A DNA stretch of 64,000 bases from CAZNYN01 sp964422205. GTDB lineage: Bacteria; Synergistota; Synergistia; Synergistales; Synergistaceae. The translations under genes and the position numbers were made by a program. The DNA lies in the NCBI GenBank assembly GCA_964422205.1, contig CAYRAI010000003.1:1-64000 (forward strand), given 5' to 3'. Positions 1 through 7,986 of this stretch are shown piece by piece; the first letter of the stretch is position 1; each line of letters begins with the position of its first letter. Below the pieces are notes generated by a model. The model was not told where the DNA came from and ran no database searches. It saw only the letters and a list, made by a program, of their open reading frames with translations.

Positions 1-3
1 CCC

Positions 4-84
4 GAGCGGCGTTGGTTTTGATTCTTTAGAACCTTAGACACAAAGCCACTTTGCCACGTACAGGTACATTACGGGGAGACAAAG
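4..84. repeat. Direct repeat copy 1 (~80 nt)
   Basis: This stretch recurs at 162-242 with about five substitutions, giving a 158-nt period. Each copy ends in a stem of the type CCCCGTA...TACGGGG (here imperfect on the left arm) followed by GAGACAAAG. No reading frame or ribosome binding site is associated with it. It looks like an intergenic palindromic repeat family; the element may begin before the window. Confidence 0.7.
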
Positions 85-161
85 AGTGAAGCGAAGAGAC
101 AATAAAGTGGCGTGTCCTTGATTCTCCTTTCTGTTTGCCCGTAATGCTTCCGTACGGGCTC

Positions 162-242
162 GAGTGGCGTTGGTTTTGAATCTTTAGAACCTTAGAAGCA
201 AAGCCACTTTGCCCCGTACAGGTACATTACGGGGAGACAAAG
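162..242. repeat. Direct repeat copy 2 (~80 nt)
   Basis: Second copy of the repeat at 4-84. A further stem, CCCGTA...TACGGG, lies just upstream at about 139-158. The copy carries an intact CCCCGTA...TACGGGG stem near its 3' end. No coding signal is seen. Confidence 0.7.
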
Positions 243-576
243 GGGGAATCAGTGGGAAGTCAATAGCATGTCAGTAGTTGGTCAGTAGCTTATAACTGCC
301 TACCGACTTCCGGCTTGCCGACCACCGCGAAGCAGACTCCCTGTACGCAATCTTTGGCAACGTTTTACCATGTTTCACTACCATTTCACCACGTTTTACA
401 GTCACTGCACGCAGCAGCTTGTCAATAGTTTTTACAATCGTTCAACTATTGTTCAACGCCTCTGCTCTTAGCATCTTTCATCTATTGTTTGCCAATCCCT
501 TGCTACAGTTCGGCAACTGCTCGCTAAATCCATGTTTATTGCGTGAACAATGCTTTCTTTATATTGAGTGTAAAAC
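243..576. other. Non-coding stretch with short degenerate repeats
   Basis: No supported gene. The octamer GTCARTAG occurs about four times between 253 and 430, and there are reiterated TTTCAC/TTTTAC words around 360-405. Open frames here lack ribosome binding sites and family resemblance. This looks like decayed or repeat-derived intergenic DNA downstream of the nfn operon. Confidence 0.4.
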
Positions 577-614
577 AAAAACAAGGAGGCGCCTTTAGGC
601 TGCCTCCTTGTTTT
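577..614 (-). terminator. Rho-independent terminator of nfnAB
   Basis: A 13-bp perfect inverted repeat (arms 578-590 and 602-614, AAAACAAGGAGGC-type) lies directly after the nfnB stop codon. Read on the minus strand it is followed by TTTTTGTTTTA, as expected for an intrinsic terminator. Confidence 0.85.
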
Positions 615-631
615 ATTAGTTGTGATGATTT

Positions 632-2044
632 TTATTTCGCTGCTTTTTTGGCTGTTACGTATTCGTCTATTGCTACTGCAGCGGCTTTGCCTGCTCCCAT
701 TGCTAGGATGACTGTGGCTGCTCCCGTGACTATGTCTCCGCCTGCGAATACGCCGGGGACTGATGTTGCGCCTGTCTTGGGGTCTGCTTCGATGTATCCC
801 CATTTGTTGATTTTCATTTCGGGGAAGGTGGAGAGGAGAACTTTGTTTGAGCCCTGTCCGATTGCTTCTATTGCGCAGTCGGCTTCGATGAGGAATTCGC
901 TTCCTTCAACGGGGACGGGGCGTCTGCGGCCTGATGCGTCGGGCTCGCCGAGTTCCATTTTTATGCATTTTACTCCGCAGAGCTGGCCGTTGCCGTCGTT
1001 GACGTATTCAACGGGGTTTGTGAGCCAGTTGAAGATTATTTCTTCTTCGACTGCGTGGTGGTATTCTTCGATACGTGCGGGGAGTTCAGCGAGTGAGCGG
1101 CGGTATACAACCTGGACTTCTTCGGCTCCGAGGCGTTTTGCCGAGCGGGCTGCGTCCATTGCGACGTTGCCGCCTCCGATGACTACGACTTTCTTCGCCT
1201 TTTTGGCGGGTGTGTCGTTTTCGGGGAACTCGTAGCCGTGCATGAGGTTGATTCTTGTGAGGTATTCGCTGGCTGAGTATACGCCGTTAAGTGTTGTTCC
1301 CGGTACGCCCTGGAAGTGGGGTGCGCCCGCTCCGACTGCGATGTAGCATGCGTCGAATTCTTCCATGATTTCCTGCATTGTGATTGTCTTTCCGACTACC
1401 ACGTTGCATTCGACGTCTACGCCGAGTTTTTTCATCGCGTCTATTTCCATTGCGACTATTTTCTTGGGAAGACGGAATTCGGGGATACCGTAGATGAGGA
1501 CTCCGCCGGCTGCGTGGAGAGCTTCGTATATTTTGACTTCATAGCCGAGTTTTGCAAGGTCGCCTGCGACTGTGAGGCTTGAAGGGCCTGAACCTACTAC
1601 TGCGATGCGGCCTTTCTTTTCGCCTGAGGGGATTTCTGTTTTGAGGTTTTCTTGCGCGTATTTCCAGTCAGCTACGAGTCTTTCGAGTTTGCCTATTGAG
1701 ACAGGCTCGAAGTCTTTCATTTTACCTACTGTGCAGAGGCCTTCGCACTGTGATTCCTGGGGGCATACGCGGCCGCATACTGCGGGCAGGTTTGTGTATT
1801 TGTCGAGGACTTCAGCGGCTCCAGCCATGTTTCCGGCTTTTACGCACTGGATGAATCCGGGGATGTCTATAGCTACGGGGCATCCTGCGATGCAGGGCTT
1901 CGTTTTGCAGTTTAGGCAACGCTCTGCTTCTTTCATTCCTTCTTCAAGTGAGTAGCCGAGGCATACTTCTTTAAAGTTGCTTTTGCGTACCTGGGGATCC
2001 TGTTCTTTTATGGGGGTCTTCCACTTTGAGAATGTTATAGCCAT
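632..2044 (-). CDS. nfnB: NADH-dependent reduced ferredoxin:NADP+ oxidoreductase subunit B (GltD-like)
   Basis: This 470-residue flavoprotein resembles the glutamate synthase small subunit. The N-terminus carries cysteines C43, C46, C51 and C55 for an Fe-S cluster and a second cysteine set near residues 90-105 (CGRVCPQESQC). A GSGPSS dinucleotide motif for FAD follows near 150 and GGGNVAMDAA for NADP(H) near 290. It overlaps nfnA by 10 bp (start at 2044 inside nfnA). No large glutamate synthase subunit is nearby. The pairing with a 281-residue FAD/[2Fe-2S] protein is the NfnAB arrangement, which couples NADH and reduced ferredoxin to NADP+ reduction in the cytoplasm. It would usually be auto-annotated as gltA; the context makes NfnB more likely. 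Confidence 0.85.
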   Translation of the reverse strand: MAITFSKWKTPIKEQDPQVRKSNFKEVCLGYSLEEGMKEAERCLNCKTKPCIAGCPVAIDIPGFIQCVKAGNMAGAAEVLDKYTNLPAVCGRVCPQESQCEGLCTVGKMKDFEPVSIGKLERLVADWKYAQENLKTEIPSGEKKGRIAVVGSGPSSLTVAGDLAKLGYEVKIYEALHAAGGVLIYGIPEFRLPKKIVAMEIDAMKKLGVDVECNVVVGKTITMQEIMEEFDACYIAVGAGAPHFQGVPGTTLNGVYSASEYLTRINLMHGYEFPENDTPAKKAKKVVVIGGGNVAMDAARSAKRLGAEEVQVVYRRSLAELPARIEEYHHAVEEEIIFNWLTNPVEYVNDGNGQLCGVKCIKMELGEPDASGRRRPVPVEGSEFLIEADCAIEAIGQGSNKVLLSTFPEMKINKWGYIEADPKTGATSVPGVFAGGDIVTGAATVILAMGAGKAAAVAIDEYVTAKKAAK

Positions 2045-2880
2045 GTCGGTTCACCTACTTCTGCTTCATATTTTTCCATGGAGATTTTTTCCTCGTCTTT
2101 GTACTGACGGAGGCGGCTCATGAATTCGTCCCAGTTGACTTTGTGTCCGTCAAATTCGGGGCCGTCAACGCATGCGAAGAAGATTTTGCCGTCTACTGTT
2201 ACGCGGCAGCATCCGCACATGCCTGTGCCGTCAACCATAAGTGGGTTGAGGGAGACAAAGATGGGAAGTCCGAGTTCGGCTGCTGCTTTGGTTCCGAATT
2301 TCATCATGATGGAGGGACCTATGCACCAGCAGCGGTCGATTTTCTCGCCGCGGTCGACTACCATTTTCATTGCCTGTGTGACTACGCCCTTAATGCCTTC
2401 CGAACCGTCGTCAGTTGTTACTATGAGCTCGTCTGAGTACTTGGCGCACTCTTCTTTCATGACTACGAGGTTGGATGTACGTCCGCCGAGGATTGTGATT
2501 ACTTTGTTGCCTGCGAGCTTAAGAGCTTTGATGATGGGGTAGAGAGCAGCTATTCCTACTCCTCCTCCAACCATGAGTACCGTGCCGAATTTCTCGACTT
2601 CGCTCGGTGTGCCGAGGGGGCCGGAGATGTCCTGAATTGCTTCTCCGACGTTGAGTCCCGACATGAGTGCGGTTGTCTTTCCGACTACCTGGAAGATGAG
2701 GCGGATAAGGCCTTTTTCTTCGTCATAATCGGCGATTGTGAGAGGAATTCTCTCTCCCTTGTCCGCAACGCGGAGCACGACGAACTGTCCTGCTTTTGCG
2801 TGCTTTGCAATGCGCGGCGCTTCGACCCATATGTCAAATTCTTTGGGTGCCAGCTTCTGTTTTGATACGATCTTAAACAT
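2035..2880 (-). CDS. nfnA: NADH-dependent reduced ferredoxin:NADP+ oxidoreductase subunit A
   Basis: A 281-residue member of the PyrK/dihydroorotate dehydrogenase electron-transfer family. It has an N-terminal FAD-binding barrel, a central NAD-binding lobe with VGGGVGIAALYP, and a C-terminal [2Fe-2S] region with C222, C224, C225 and C237 (DGTGMCGCC...FFAC). The start at 2880 is preceded by GAGGAGGTTCACC. It is the first gene of a two-gene minus-strand operon with nfnB. The small C-terminal extension after the cluster fits NfnA, which in the known complex carries the NAD+ site. The older name would be sulfide dehydrogenase alpha subunit. Confidence 0.85.
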   Translation of the reverse strand: MFKIVSKQKLAPKEFDIWVEAPRIAKHAKAGQFVVLRVADKGERIPLTIADYDEEKGLIRLIFQVVGKTTALMSGLNVGEAIQDISGPLGTPSEVEKFGTVLMVGGGVGIAALYPIIKALKLAGNKVITILGGRTSNLVVMKEECAKYSDELIVTTDDGSEGIKGVVTQAMKMVVDRGEKIDRCWCIGPSIMMKFGTKAAAELGLPIFVSLNPLMVDGTGMCGCCRVTVDGKIFFACVDGPEFDGHKVNWDEFMSRLRQYKDEEKISMEKYEAEVGEPTWL

Positions 2881-3145
2881 GGTGAACCTCCTCTAAGAAT
2901 CTTAATGCTTGTAATACTCTTCTCTAATTAATTACGCATACTGTATTAATGTATCGCATATTACGGATTATTGCAACCTAAATGATTGATTTTTGTTCAA
3001 CCAACCATATATTCAAATGTGAAACAATGGTCTGATGCGAAAAAGTTTAGAATCGTTATAGGTAAATTCCGCTTGCGGCTGTATAATAGTTTTGAAATGT
3101 TACGGAGTATCTTCATTGTTTTCTCAATTCAGAGGAGTGATTTCT

Positions 3146-3388
3146 GTGGAAGTTATTGTCTATTCAACAACATCTTGCCCGTGGTGTACTAAGGCAAAGG
3201 ATTTTTTAACTTCGCTCAATGTTCCTTACGAGGTTAAGGATTTGAACGGAGATAAAGCAGCTGCGATGTTTGTGGTTAAGAAGACGCATCAGATGGGTGT
3301 TCCGGTGGTTCAGGTAGGTGACACTTTTATTGTCGGCTTTAACCCGGAAAAGATAACGGAGACTTTGAAAGAGGCAAAAATTATATAG
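3146..3388 (+). CDS. Glutaredoxin-like NrdH/YruB family protein
   Basis: An 80-residue thioredoxin-fold protein with the redox motif C11-P-W-C14 right after the first strand (EVIVYSTTSCPWC) and the conserved VPVV cis-proline segment and G-F/N-P C-terminal region. The GTG at 3146 is chosen because GAGGAG sits 10 nt upstream and because homologues begin at this strand; an in-frame ATG at 3092 would add an unsupported 18 residues. The likely role is thiol-disulfide exchange, possibly for ribonucleotide reductase or peroxide detoxification. pgi follows 35 nt downstream and may be co-transcribed. Confidence 0.85.
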   Translation: MEVIVYSTTSCPWCTKAKDFLTSLNVPYEVKDLNGDKAAAMFVVKKTHQMGVPVVQVGDTFIVGFNPEKITETLKEAKII

Positions 3389-3423
3389 TTACGGAGTTAT
3401 ATTATCTTTAGTACGGAGGTGTC

Positions 3424-4773
3424 ATGATGTGCGGATTGTCTGTTAAGTTTTCTTTCGGCGCAGCCGTTTGCAGGGGGCAGAAGTCGCTTCGTGATTTGGA
3501 GGGGCAGTATCAGAGTAAGTGTCTGGGAGCTGCCCAGTGGATGACTTTTACTCCTGTAACGTCTCCGGGGCATGGCTGGCTGAATCTTCCGAGTATTGAC
3601 ACTTCCGAAATTAAAGAGGCAGGTGAGTGGCTGAGGGGCTATGATTTTATTGTTCACGCCGGTATAGGCGGCTCCGCTTTGGGCACTCTTATGCTGAATC
3701 AGGCCCTTTTGGATTTTTATCCCTCACGCGGGCCGCGTTTATTTGTGGCAGATAATCCCGACCCGTCAAAGACAGCTGCGATTTGGAATCAGGTTAAGGG
3801 CGGCAGGATAGCTCTTCTCGGAGTCAGTAAGTCCGGATCAACAGCGGAGACTATGTCGCAGTTTTTGTGGTTCCGCGAGAGGATGATTGAAAAGGGGCAG
3901 TCAGACGCCGATATTATGGTGATAACGGATCTCGAATACGGTGTATTTCGCTCTTTTGCAAATGCGTCGGGGTGCCGTTCTCTGCCTTTGCCAGCTTCTG
4001 TCGGAGGCAGGTATTCCGTGCTTAGCGCTGCTTCTCTTGTCGGAGCTTATGCTTTGGGGATAAATATTGATTCTTTGCTTTCGGGAGCAGCGGAGATGAA
4101 AGCTTTTCTTTCTTCAAAGAAGGATATTTGGAGGAATCCCGCATGGATGCTTGCCGCTCTTTCGTGTTTTCACTGGAGGGAGGGGCGTCCTATGTCTGTT
4201 ATGATGCCTTATTCCAGCCGCCTGGCCTATTTTGCCGAGTGGTATGCTCAGCTGTGGGGCGAGAGTCTTGGCAAGGACGGAAAGGGAACAACTCCTGTGA
4301 GGGCTTTGGGCGCTATTGACCAGCATTCACAGGTGCAGCTTTACGCCGACGGGCCTGATGACAAGTTTATTACCATTATTAATGTTCGTGACCATGGTGA
4401 GTGTGTAACGGTTCCTTATGTTTCGGAGTCTTCTCTCGCATCTCTTGATTATATGGGCGGGTCTGAGATAGGCAGGATGCTGTGGCTTGAGGCTATGAGC
4501 ACGGCCGCGGCTCTTGCTAAGTCGGAGCATCCCGTTGCGTGGATAGAGATAGAGCGCATTGATGCCAAGACTGTAGGAGCTTTGATTTTTTTCTATGAGT
4601 ATGTGACCGCGATGACAGGACGTATTATGGGACTAAACCCATTTGACCAGCCCGGAGTTGAGCAGGGCAAGAGGTACACTTATGGCCTTATGGGCAGAGA
4701 CGGGTATGAGAAAGAGGCCGATGAAGCCAAGATGTGGTTCTCTAGAATAGAAAGCTGTACGGAAATAATTTGA
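3424..4773 (+). CDS. pgi: Glucose-6-phosphate isomerase
   Basis: This 449-residue protein has the Bacillus-type length of about 450. It shows GIGGSALGT near residue 80, the sugar-phosphate motif SKSGSTAET near 137, and a C-terminal NPFDQPGVEQGK signature that carries the catalytic lysine region. It interconverts glucose-6-phosphate and fructose-6-phosphate in glycolysis and gluconeogenesis. GGAGG at about 3415 precedes two adjacent ATG codons (3424 and 3427); either may be used. A weak hairpin follows the stop. pfkA is also in this window, at 60.3 kb. Confidence 0.95.
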   Translation: MMCGLSVKFSFGAAVCRGQKSLRDLEGQYQSKCLGAAQWMTFTPVTSPGHGWLNLPSIDTSEIKEAGEWLRGYDFIVHAGIGGSALGTLMLNQALLDFYPSRGPRLFVADNPDPSKTAAIWNQVKGGRIALLGVSKSGSTAETMSQFLWFRERMIEKGQSDADIMVITDLEYGVFRSFANASGCRSLPLPASVGGRYSVLSAASLVGAYALGINIDSLLSGAAEMKAFLSSKKDIWRNPAWMLAALSCFHWREGRPMSVMMPYSSRLAYFAEWYAQLWGESLGKDGKGTTPVRALGAIDQHSQVQLYADGPDDKFITIINVRDHGECVTVPYVSESSLASLDYMGGSEIGRMLWLEAMSTAAALAKSEHPVAWIEIERIDAKTVGALIFFYEYVTAMTGRIMGLNPFDQPGVEQGKRYTYGLMGRDGYEKEADEAKMWFSRIESCTEII

Positions 4774-4783
4774 ACCATTAGAG

Positions 4784-4808
4784 ACAATGTCCCTTTTAGG
4801 GGGATTGT
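4784..4808. terminator. Possible bidirectional terminator between pgi and a convergent small gene
   Basis: ACAAT..CCC and GGG..ATTGT form a short imperfect stem between the convergent ends of pgi and the 62-residue gene. The T-runs are weak, so confidence is low. Confidence 0.35.
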
Positions 4809-4811
4809 GTA

Positions 4812-5000
4812 TCAGTTTGTGATGGAGAGTTTTATAAACTGGCCTTGAAGGTTCCAGCTTTTTTCTATGATGTTGTCTGTCTCACCAGGCTGCTTCCATG
4901 GTATCATGTTGGCTTCTCCAAACGAGTCAACTACGGTGATGAACCGCGCTCCGCTGTCATCTATGTAAAGGTAAACGCCTTCGGGCTGCTGCTTTGCCAT
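4812..5000 (-). CDS. Small hypothetical protein (62 aa)
   Basis: A 62-residue acidic soluble protein that I do not recognise. The ATG at 5000 is preceded on the minus strand by GGAGGTTACAAAAT, an excellent ribosome binding site, which is the main support for the gene being real. The sequence (e.g. GVYLYIDDSGARFITVVD) suggests a single small beta-rich fold without cysteines or membrane segments. It is monocistronic, convergent with pgi and divergent from the symporter operon. Confidence 0.65.
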   Translation of the reverse strand: MAKQQPEGVYLYIDDSGARFITVVDSFGEANMIPWKQPGETDNIIEKSWNLQGQFIKLSITN

Positions 5001-5096
5001 ATTTTGTAACCTCCGGGTCCGGTAAAAGTCTTTGCATATATGTTACTACATCTGCTGCTTACGTGCCATACAATAATTTGGACGGTGGATTTGTCT

Positions 5097-5210
5097 ATGT
5101 TTATGATTATCTTTTGCTGGCTTATTTTTTTGTTTCTTCTTATCGCTCCTTCTATAATAACTCTTTTTGTCTCAAAAAGTAAGCCGAAGCGCAGGAGCAG
5201 TGGCTGCTGA
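5097..5210 (+). CDS. 37-aa single-pass membrane peptide, probable symporter small accessory protein
   Basis: ATG at 5097 with GGTGGA upstream opens a 37-codon frame whose TGA overlaps the ATG of the downstream symporter (TGATG, 5208-5212). Residues 2-25 form one hydrophobic helix (FMIIFCWLIFLFLLIAP) and the tail is basic with a CG-type end (KSKPKRRSSGC). Tiny membrane peptides coupled directly to sodium:solute symporter genes are known as symporter accessory proteins, and this is inferred to be one. One base of overlap implies translational coupling and roughly equal synthesis. Confidence 0.7.
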   Translation: MFMIIFCWLIFLFLLIAPSIITLFVSKSKPKRRSSGC

Positions 5211-6646
5211 TGTCGCCTCTTATTTATTATCTTGCCGCTTTCGGGGCTTATACTATATCTATAATATTGATGACTGGGCAGTCTTTTACATGGAAGGAGA
5301 CCCGTTCTTCGTTTTATGTCGGAGGGCGAAAGACAGGGCTTATTCCTTCTGTTTCGACTTTCTGCGCGACTTGGATGAGTCCTCTCTCTCTTGTTGGGTA
5401 CGGAATGTGGCTTTACAGAGACGGATATATGGCTTTTTTTGCCTCTGTGAACGGGTGGCTTATAGGTCTGATGTTTTTTCCTTTTATAGTTAAGAGGCTG
5501 AGGATAAGGAGAGTTTTGTCTCTTCCGGAATGGCTTGAGAAAACTTACGGGGACGCAAGGGTGAGAAAGCTTGTGGCTCTGACTATGATTTTTTTATATA
5601 CTTTATATCTTGTAATCCAATTCAGGGCTTTCGGCGTAATTGTTTCATATATGCTGGAAATCACTCCAGGCTTTGCCGCAACGTCTCTTGTCTATTTATT
5701 TGTTCTTTATACGACTTTCGGCGGTTATCCTTCTGTTGTCAGAAGCGATGTATTGAATCTGGCTTTTATAATATTCGGTGTGACTATAGCTGCTTACTGT
5801 ATTCTTCCGCCTGGTGCCGGCTTGGGCTACGCTAAGGATGTTCTTTTTTCGGAGACGGCTGTAGGGGGCTTGGAGCCTGTTTCATACGCCGAGGCTTTTT
5901 CTTTGTTCGCAATGATGTTGGCTTGGGGGTTCGGCGTTGCTGGCAATCCTCAGTATGCTATCAGAATTATTTCATGCCGTACCAAGAGGGATGCCTATGG
6001 AATGCTTTCTCTCTCACCTCTTATAATAGGGTGGATATATGTATGTACCACGCTTTTTATTCTTGTATGCCGCATGAATTATGCCGATATAGGCAATTTT
6101 GAGGAAACTTTGGCTTTTGCAAAATTGGGGCAGTTTTTGCCTAGTTTTGCTGGAGCTGCTCTTCTTATCGGAGTAATAGCCGCGGCTGTCAGTACGGCAA
6201 ATTCCCAGCTTTTGCTTGCTGCATCATCTCTTTGTTATGATCTTTTTCCTCTCAGTGGCAAGAGCGGCGCTCCGCGCGGCCCTATGGAAGAGGATAAGTT
6301 TCTGTTCTTAAATAGAGGCGCCATTACTGCAATAGCTTCTGCGGCTCTTTTCCTTTCACACGCAAAGCTGCCGGGCTATTTGCTGCTGGGGAGGATAAGC
6401 TGGACTCTTGTCGCTATTTGTTTCTTTTTTCCTCTTTTTGTTCCTAAGCTGATTGTTAAGAGTATGCTTTTCTATGTTCTGACTGTGGCTATATCTTTGC
6501 AGTTTATGTTTGTCTTTATCGTGGGCATCAGTCCTGAATATTCGATGCTTGTCGTTCTTTTTGCAGAAGCAGTAATATTTAAGTTTCATAAGTTTTTTAA
6601 TGCGGAGAGCGAAACTTACTATCTTTATAATGTGGAGAGTGAGTAG
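5210..6646 (+). CDS. Sodium:solute symporter (SSS family)
   Basis: A 478-residue polytopic membrane protein with about 13 hydrophobic segments and the SSS core pattern. Recognisable features are PSVSTFCATWMSPLSLVGYG in the first helices, RRVLSLPEWLEK.YGDARVR between helices, and a late helix with GVIAAAVSTANSQLLLAASS, the conserved sodium-site region. The substrate cannot be read from the sequence; amino acids or short organic acids are likely. It is translationally coupled to the 37-residue peptide upstream, and 2 bp separate it from a histidine kinase, so the two-component system may sense or control its substrate. Confidence 0.88.
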   Translation: MSPLIYYLAAFGAYTISIILMTGQSFTWKETRSSFYVGGRKTGLIPSVSTFCATWMSPLSLVGYGMWLYRDGYMAFFASVNGWLIGLMFFPFIVKRLRIRRVLSLPEWLEKTYGDARVRKLVALTMIFLYTLYLVIQFRAFGVIVSYMLEITPGFAATSLVYLFVLYTTFGGYPSVVRSDVLNLAFIIFGVTIAAYCILPPGAGLGYAKDVLFSETAVGGLEPVSYAEAFSLFAMMLAWGFGVAGNPQYAIRIISCRTKRDAYGMLSLSPLIIGWIYVCTTLFILVCRMNYADIGNFEETLAFAKLGQFLPSFAGAALLIGVIAAAVSTANSQLLLAASSLCYDLFPLSGKSGAPRGPMEEDKFLFLNRGAITAIASAALFLSHAKLPGYLLLGRISWTLVAICFFFPLFVPKLIVKSMLFYVLTVAISLQFMFVFIVGISPEYSMLVVLFAEAVIFKFHKFFNAESETYYLYNVESE

Positions 6647-6648
6647 CG

Positions 6649-7986
6649 GTGCTTAGGCGATGCAGCCTTGAAAGTCTGATGAAGTGGATATTTATGGCTT
6701 TGGCTCTTTCGATGGTTTCTCTGACGATAGGAGCGAGGCTGCACCAGAGTTATGTCTCGAAGAGAAGCCTAGCTGTTGGGCACGCGGCTCAGGTAAAAAA
6801 TTTGATTGAGAACCGACGTGTTTTGGGCAGTGAGGAGTCTGTTATAGACAAGCTTGGGATGTTTTGGAGGGAAGCTTCTGTCGGCGAAGTTCCCGACCTG
6901 ACTATAACAGCCGGTAAAAATGTGTATAGGTATAAATTGAGCCGCAGTGATATTATTATATATCTTGTTGAAGAGGAGCGATTTATGCTTCTTGTCGGAA
7001 TGCTGGGACTTCTTGTGGCGGTAGAGCTTGCAGTCTTTCTTTCATATATTCTTACCAGGCCGCTTCGCAGGCTCGCATGGGGCTGCAAGGAGATAGCCAA
7101 GGGTTCTCGTGTTGTTATTCCTCATAACGCTCTTTCTCCTTACGAATTTAGGGAGCTGACAGACAGTTTTAATTATATGGCATCCGAACTCGAGAAATGG
7201 AAGGATGTTCAGAGGCAGCTGAGCAGAATGGATAGGCTTGCGGCTCTCGGGGAGATGCTTTCCGGGCTGTCTCATGAGATAAGAAATCCGCTTGCAAGTA
7301 TGAGAATACAGACAGATTTGCTACGTTCGGAGATGGGAAGTATTGCCGATGCTTCCTCTCAGGCCGAGAGGGAGGAGTCTTTGGCCGATGCCGCAGAGTA
7401 TATAAATGTTCTGGGAAGCGAGCTTGACAGGCTAAACAGCATTGTAAGCCAGCTTTTGTCTTTTGTGCGTCGGAGAGAGCCTATGAAGACATCTGTTTCA
7501 CTTTCGGAACTTTTGGTTTGGGCGAATTCTATGTTCAGGCCTCAGGCCGAGAAGTATTCGATAGATTTTGTTGCTGAGGAACGTGAGAAAGGTGTCCGTG
7601 TGATTGCGGACAGCGAGATGCTGCGGCAGGTGGTTATGAATTTGGCTCTTAATGCTATTCAGTCTATGTCTCTGTCGGAAAAAGAAGAGCGTAAGGCTCT
7701 TTTGATATCTGTCGGCTGTACGGACAAAGAAGAGGGAGCGGAGCAAAAGGGTGTTATTATAGTAAAGGACAACGGATGCGGAATACCTGAAAACATACAG
7801 CATAGGATATTTGACCCGTTCTTTACCACAAGAAAGGACGGAACAGGGCTTGGGCTTAGTATAGTCCAGAGGATTATAGAAGGGCACGGAGCTGATTTTT
7901 CTATGGAAAGTTCTCCTGCCGGAACTACTTTTAAAATTTTTCTGCCGCTTGATACAGCTTTGCCTGAGGGGGAGCGATCTGTTTGA
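6649..7986 (+). CDS. NtrB-like sensor histidine kinase
   Basis: A 445-residue membrane kinase. It has TM1 at about residues 8-28, a short extracytoplasmic loop of about 75 residues, TM2 at about 108-130, then a HAMP-like linker. HisKA carries the phospho-accepting histidine in GLSHEIRNPLASMR (about residue 209), followed by HATPase_c with the N box (NLALNAIQSM), G1 (DNGCGIP) and G2 (GTGLGLSIV). GTG at 6649 follows the symporter stop by 2 nt with GGAGAGTGAG upstream; ATG at 6679 is an alternative. Its stop overlaps the TTG start of the sigma-54 response regulator. It presumably phosphorylates that regulator in response to a signal linked to the symporter. Confidence 0.9.
   Translation: MLRRCSLESLMKWIFMALALSMVSLTIGARLHQSYVSKRSLAVGHAAQVKNLIENRRVLGSEESVIDKLGMFWREASVGEVPDLTITAGKNVYRYKLSRSDIIIYLVEEERFMLLVGMLGLLVAVELAVFLSYILTRPLRRLAWGCKEIAKGSRVVIPHNALSPYEFRELTDSFNYMASELEKWKDVQRQLSRMDRLAALGEMLSGLSHEIRNPLASMRIQTDLLRSEMGSIADASSQAEREESLADAAEYINVLGSELDRLNSIVSQLLSFVRRREPMKTSVSLSELLVWANSMFRPQAEKYSIDFVAEEREKGVRVIADSEMLRQVVMNLALNAIQSMSLSEKEERKALLISVGCTDKEEGAEQKGVIIVKDNGCGIPENIQHRIFDPFFTTRKDGTGLGLSIVQRIIEGHGADFSMESSPAGTTFKIFLPLDTALPEGERSV

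Noticed and set aside
49..242. Possible CRISPR array from the repeats at the window start
   Set aside because: Only two copies, far too long and too widely spaced, with internal palindromes and no cas genes.
543..1235. Long plus-strand frame of 230 codons
   Set aside because: It is antisense to nfnB, which has full family motifs; the translation shows no recognisable domain.
5025..5050. A possible -24/-12 sigma-54 promoter (CGGTAAAAGTCTTTGCA) upstream of the symporter operon
   Set aside because: The GG-to-GC spacing is one base too long; sigma-54 spacing is strict, so it is not reported as a promoter.
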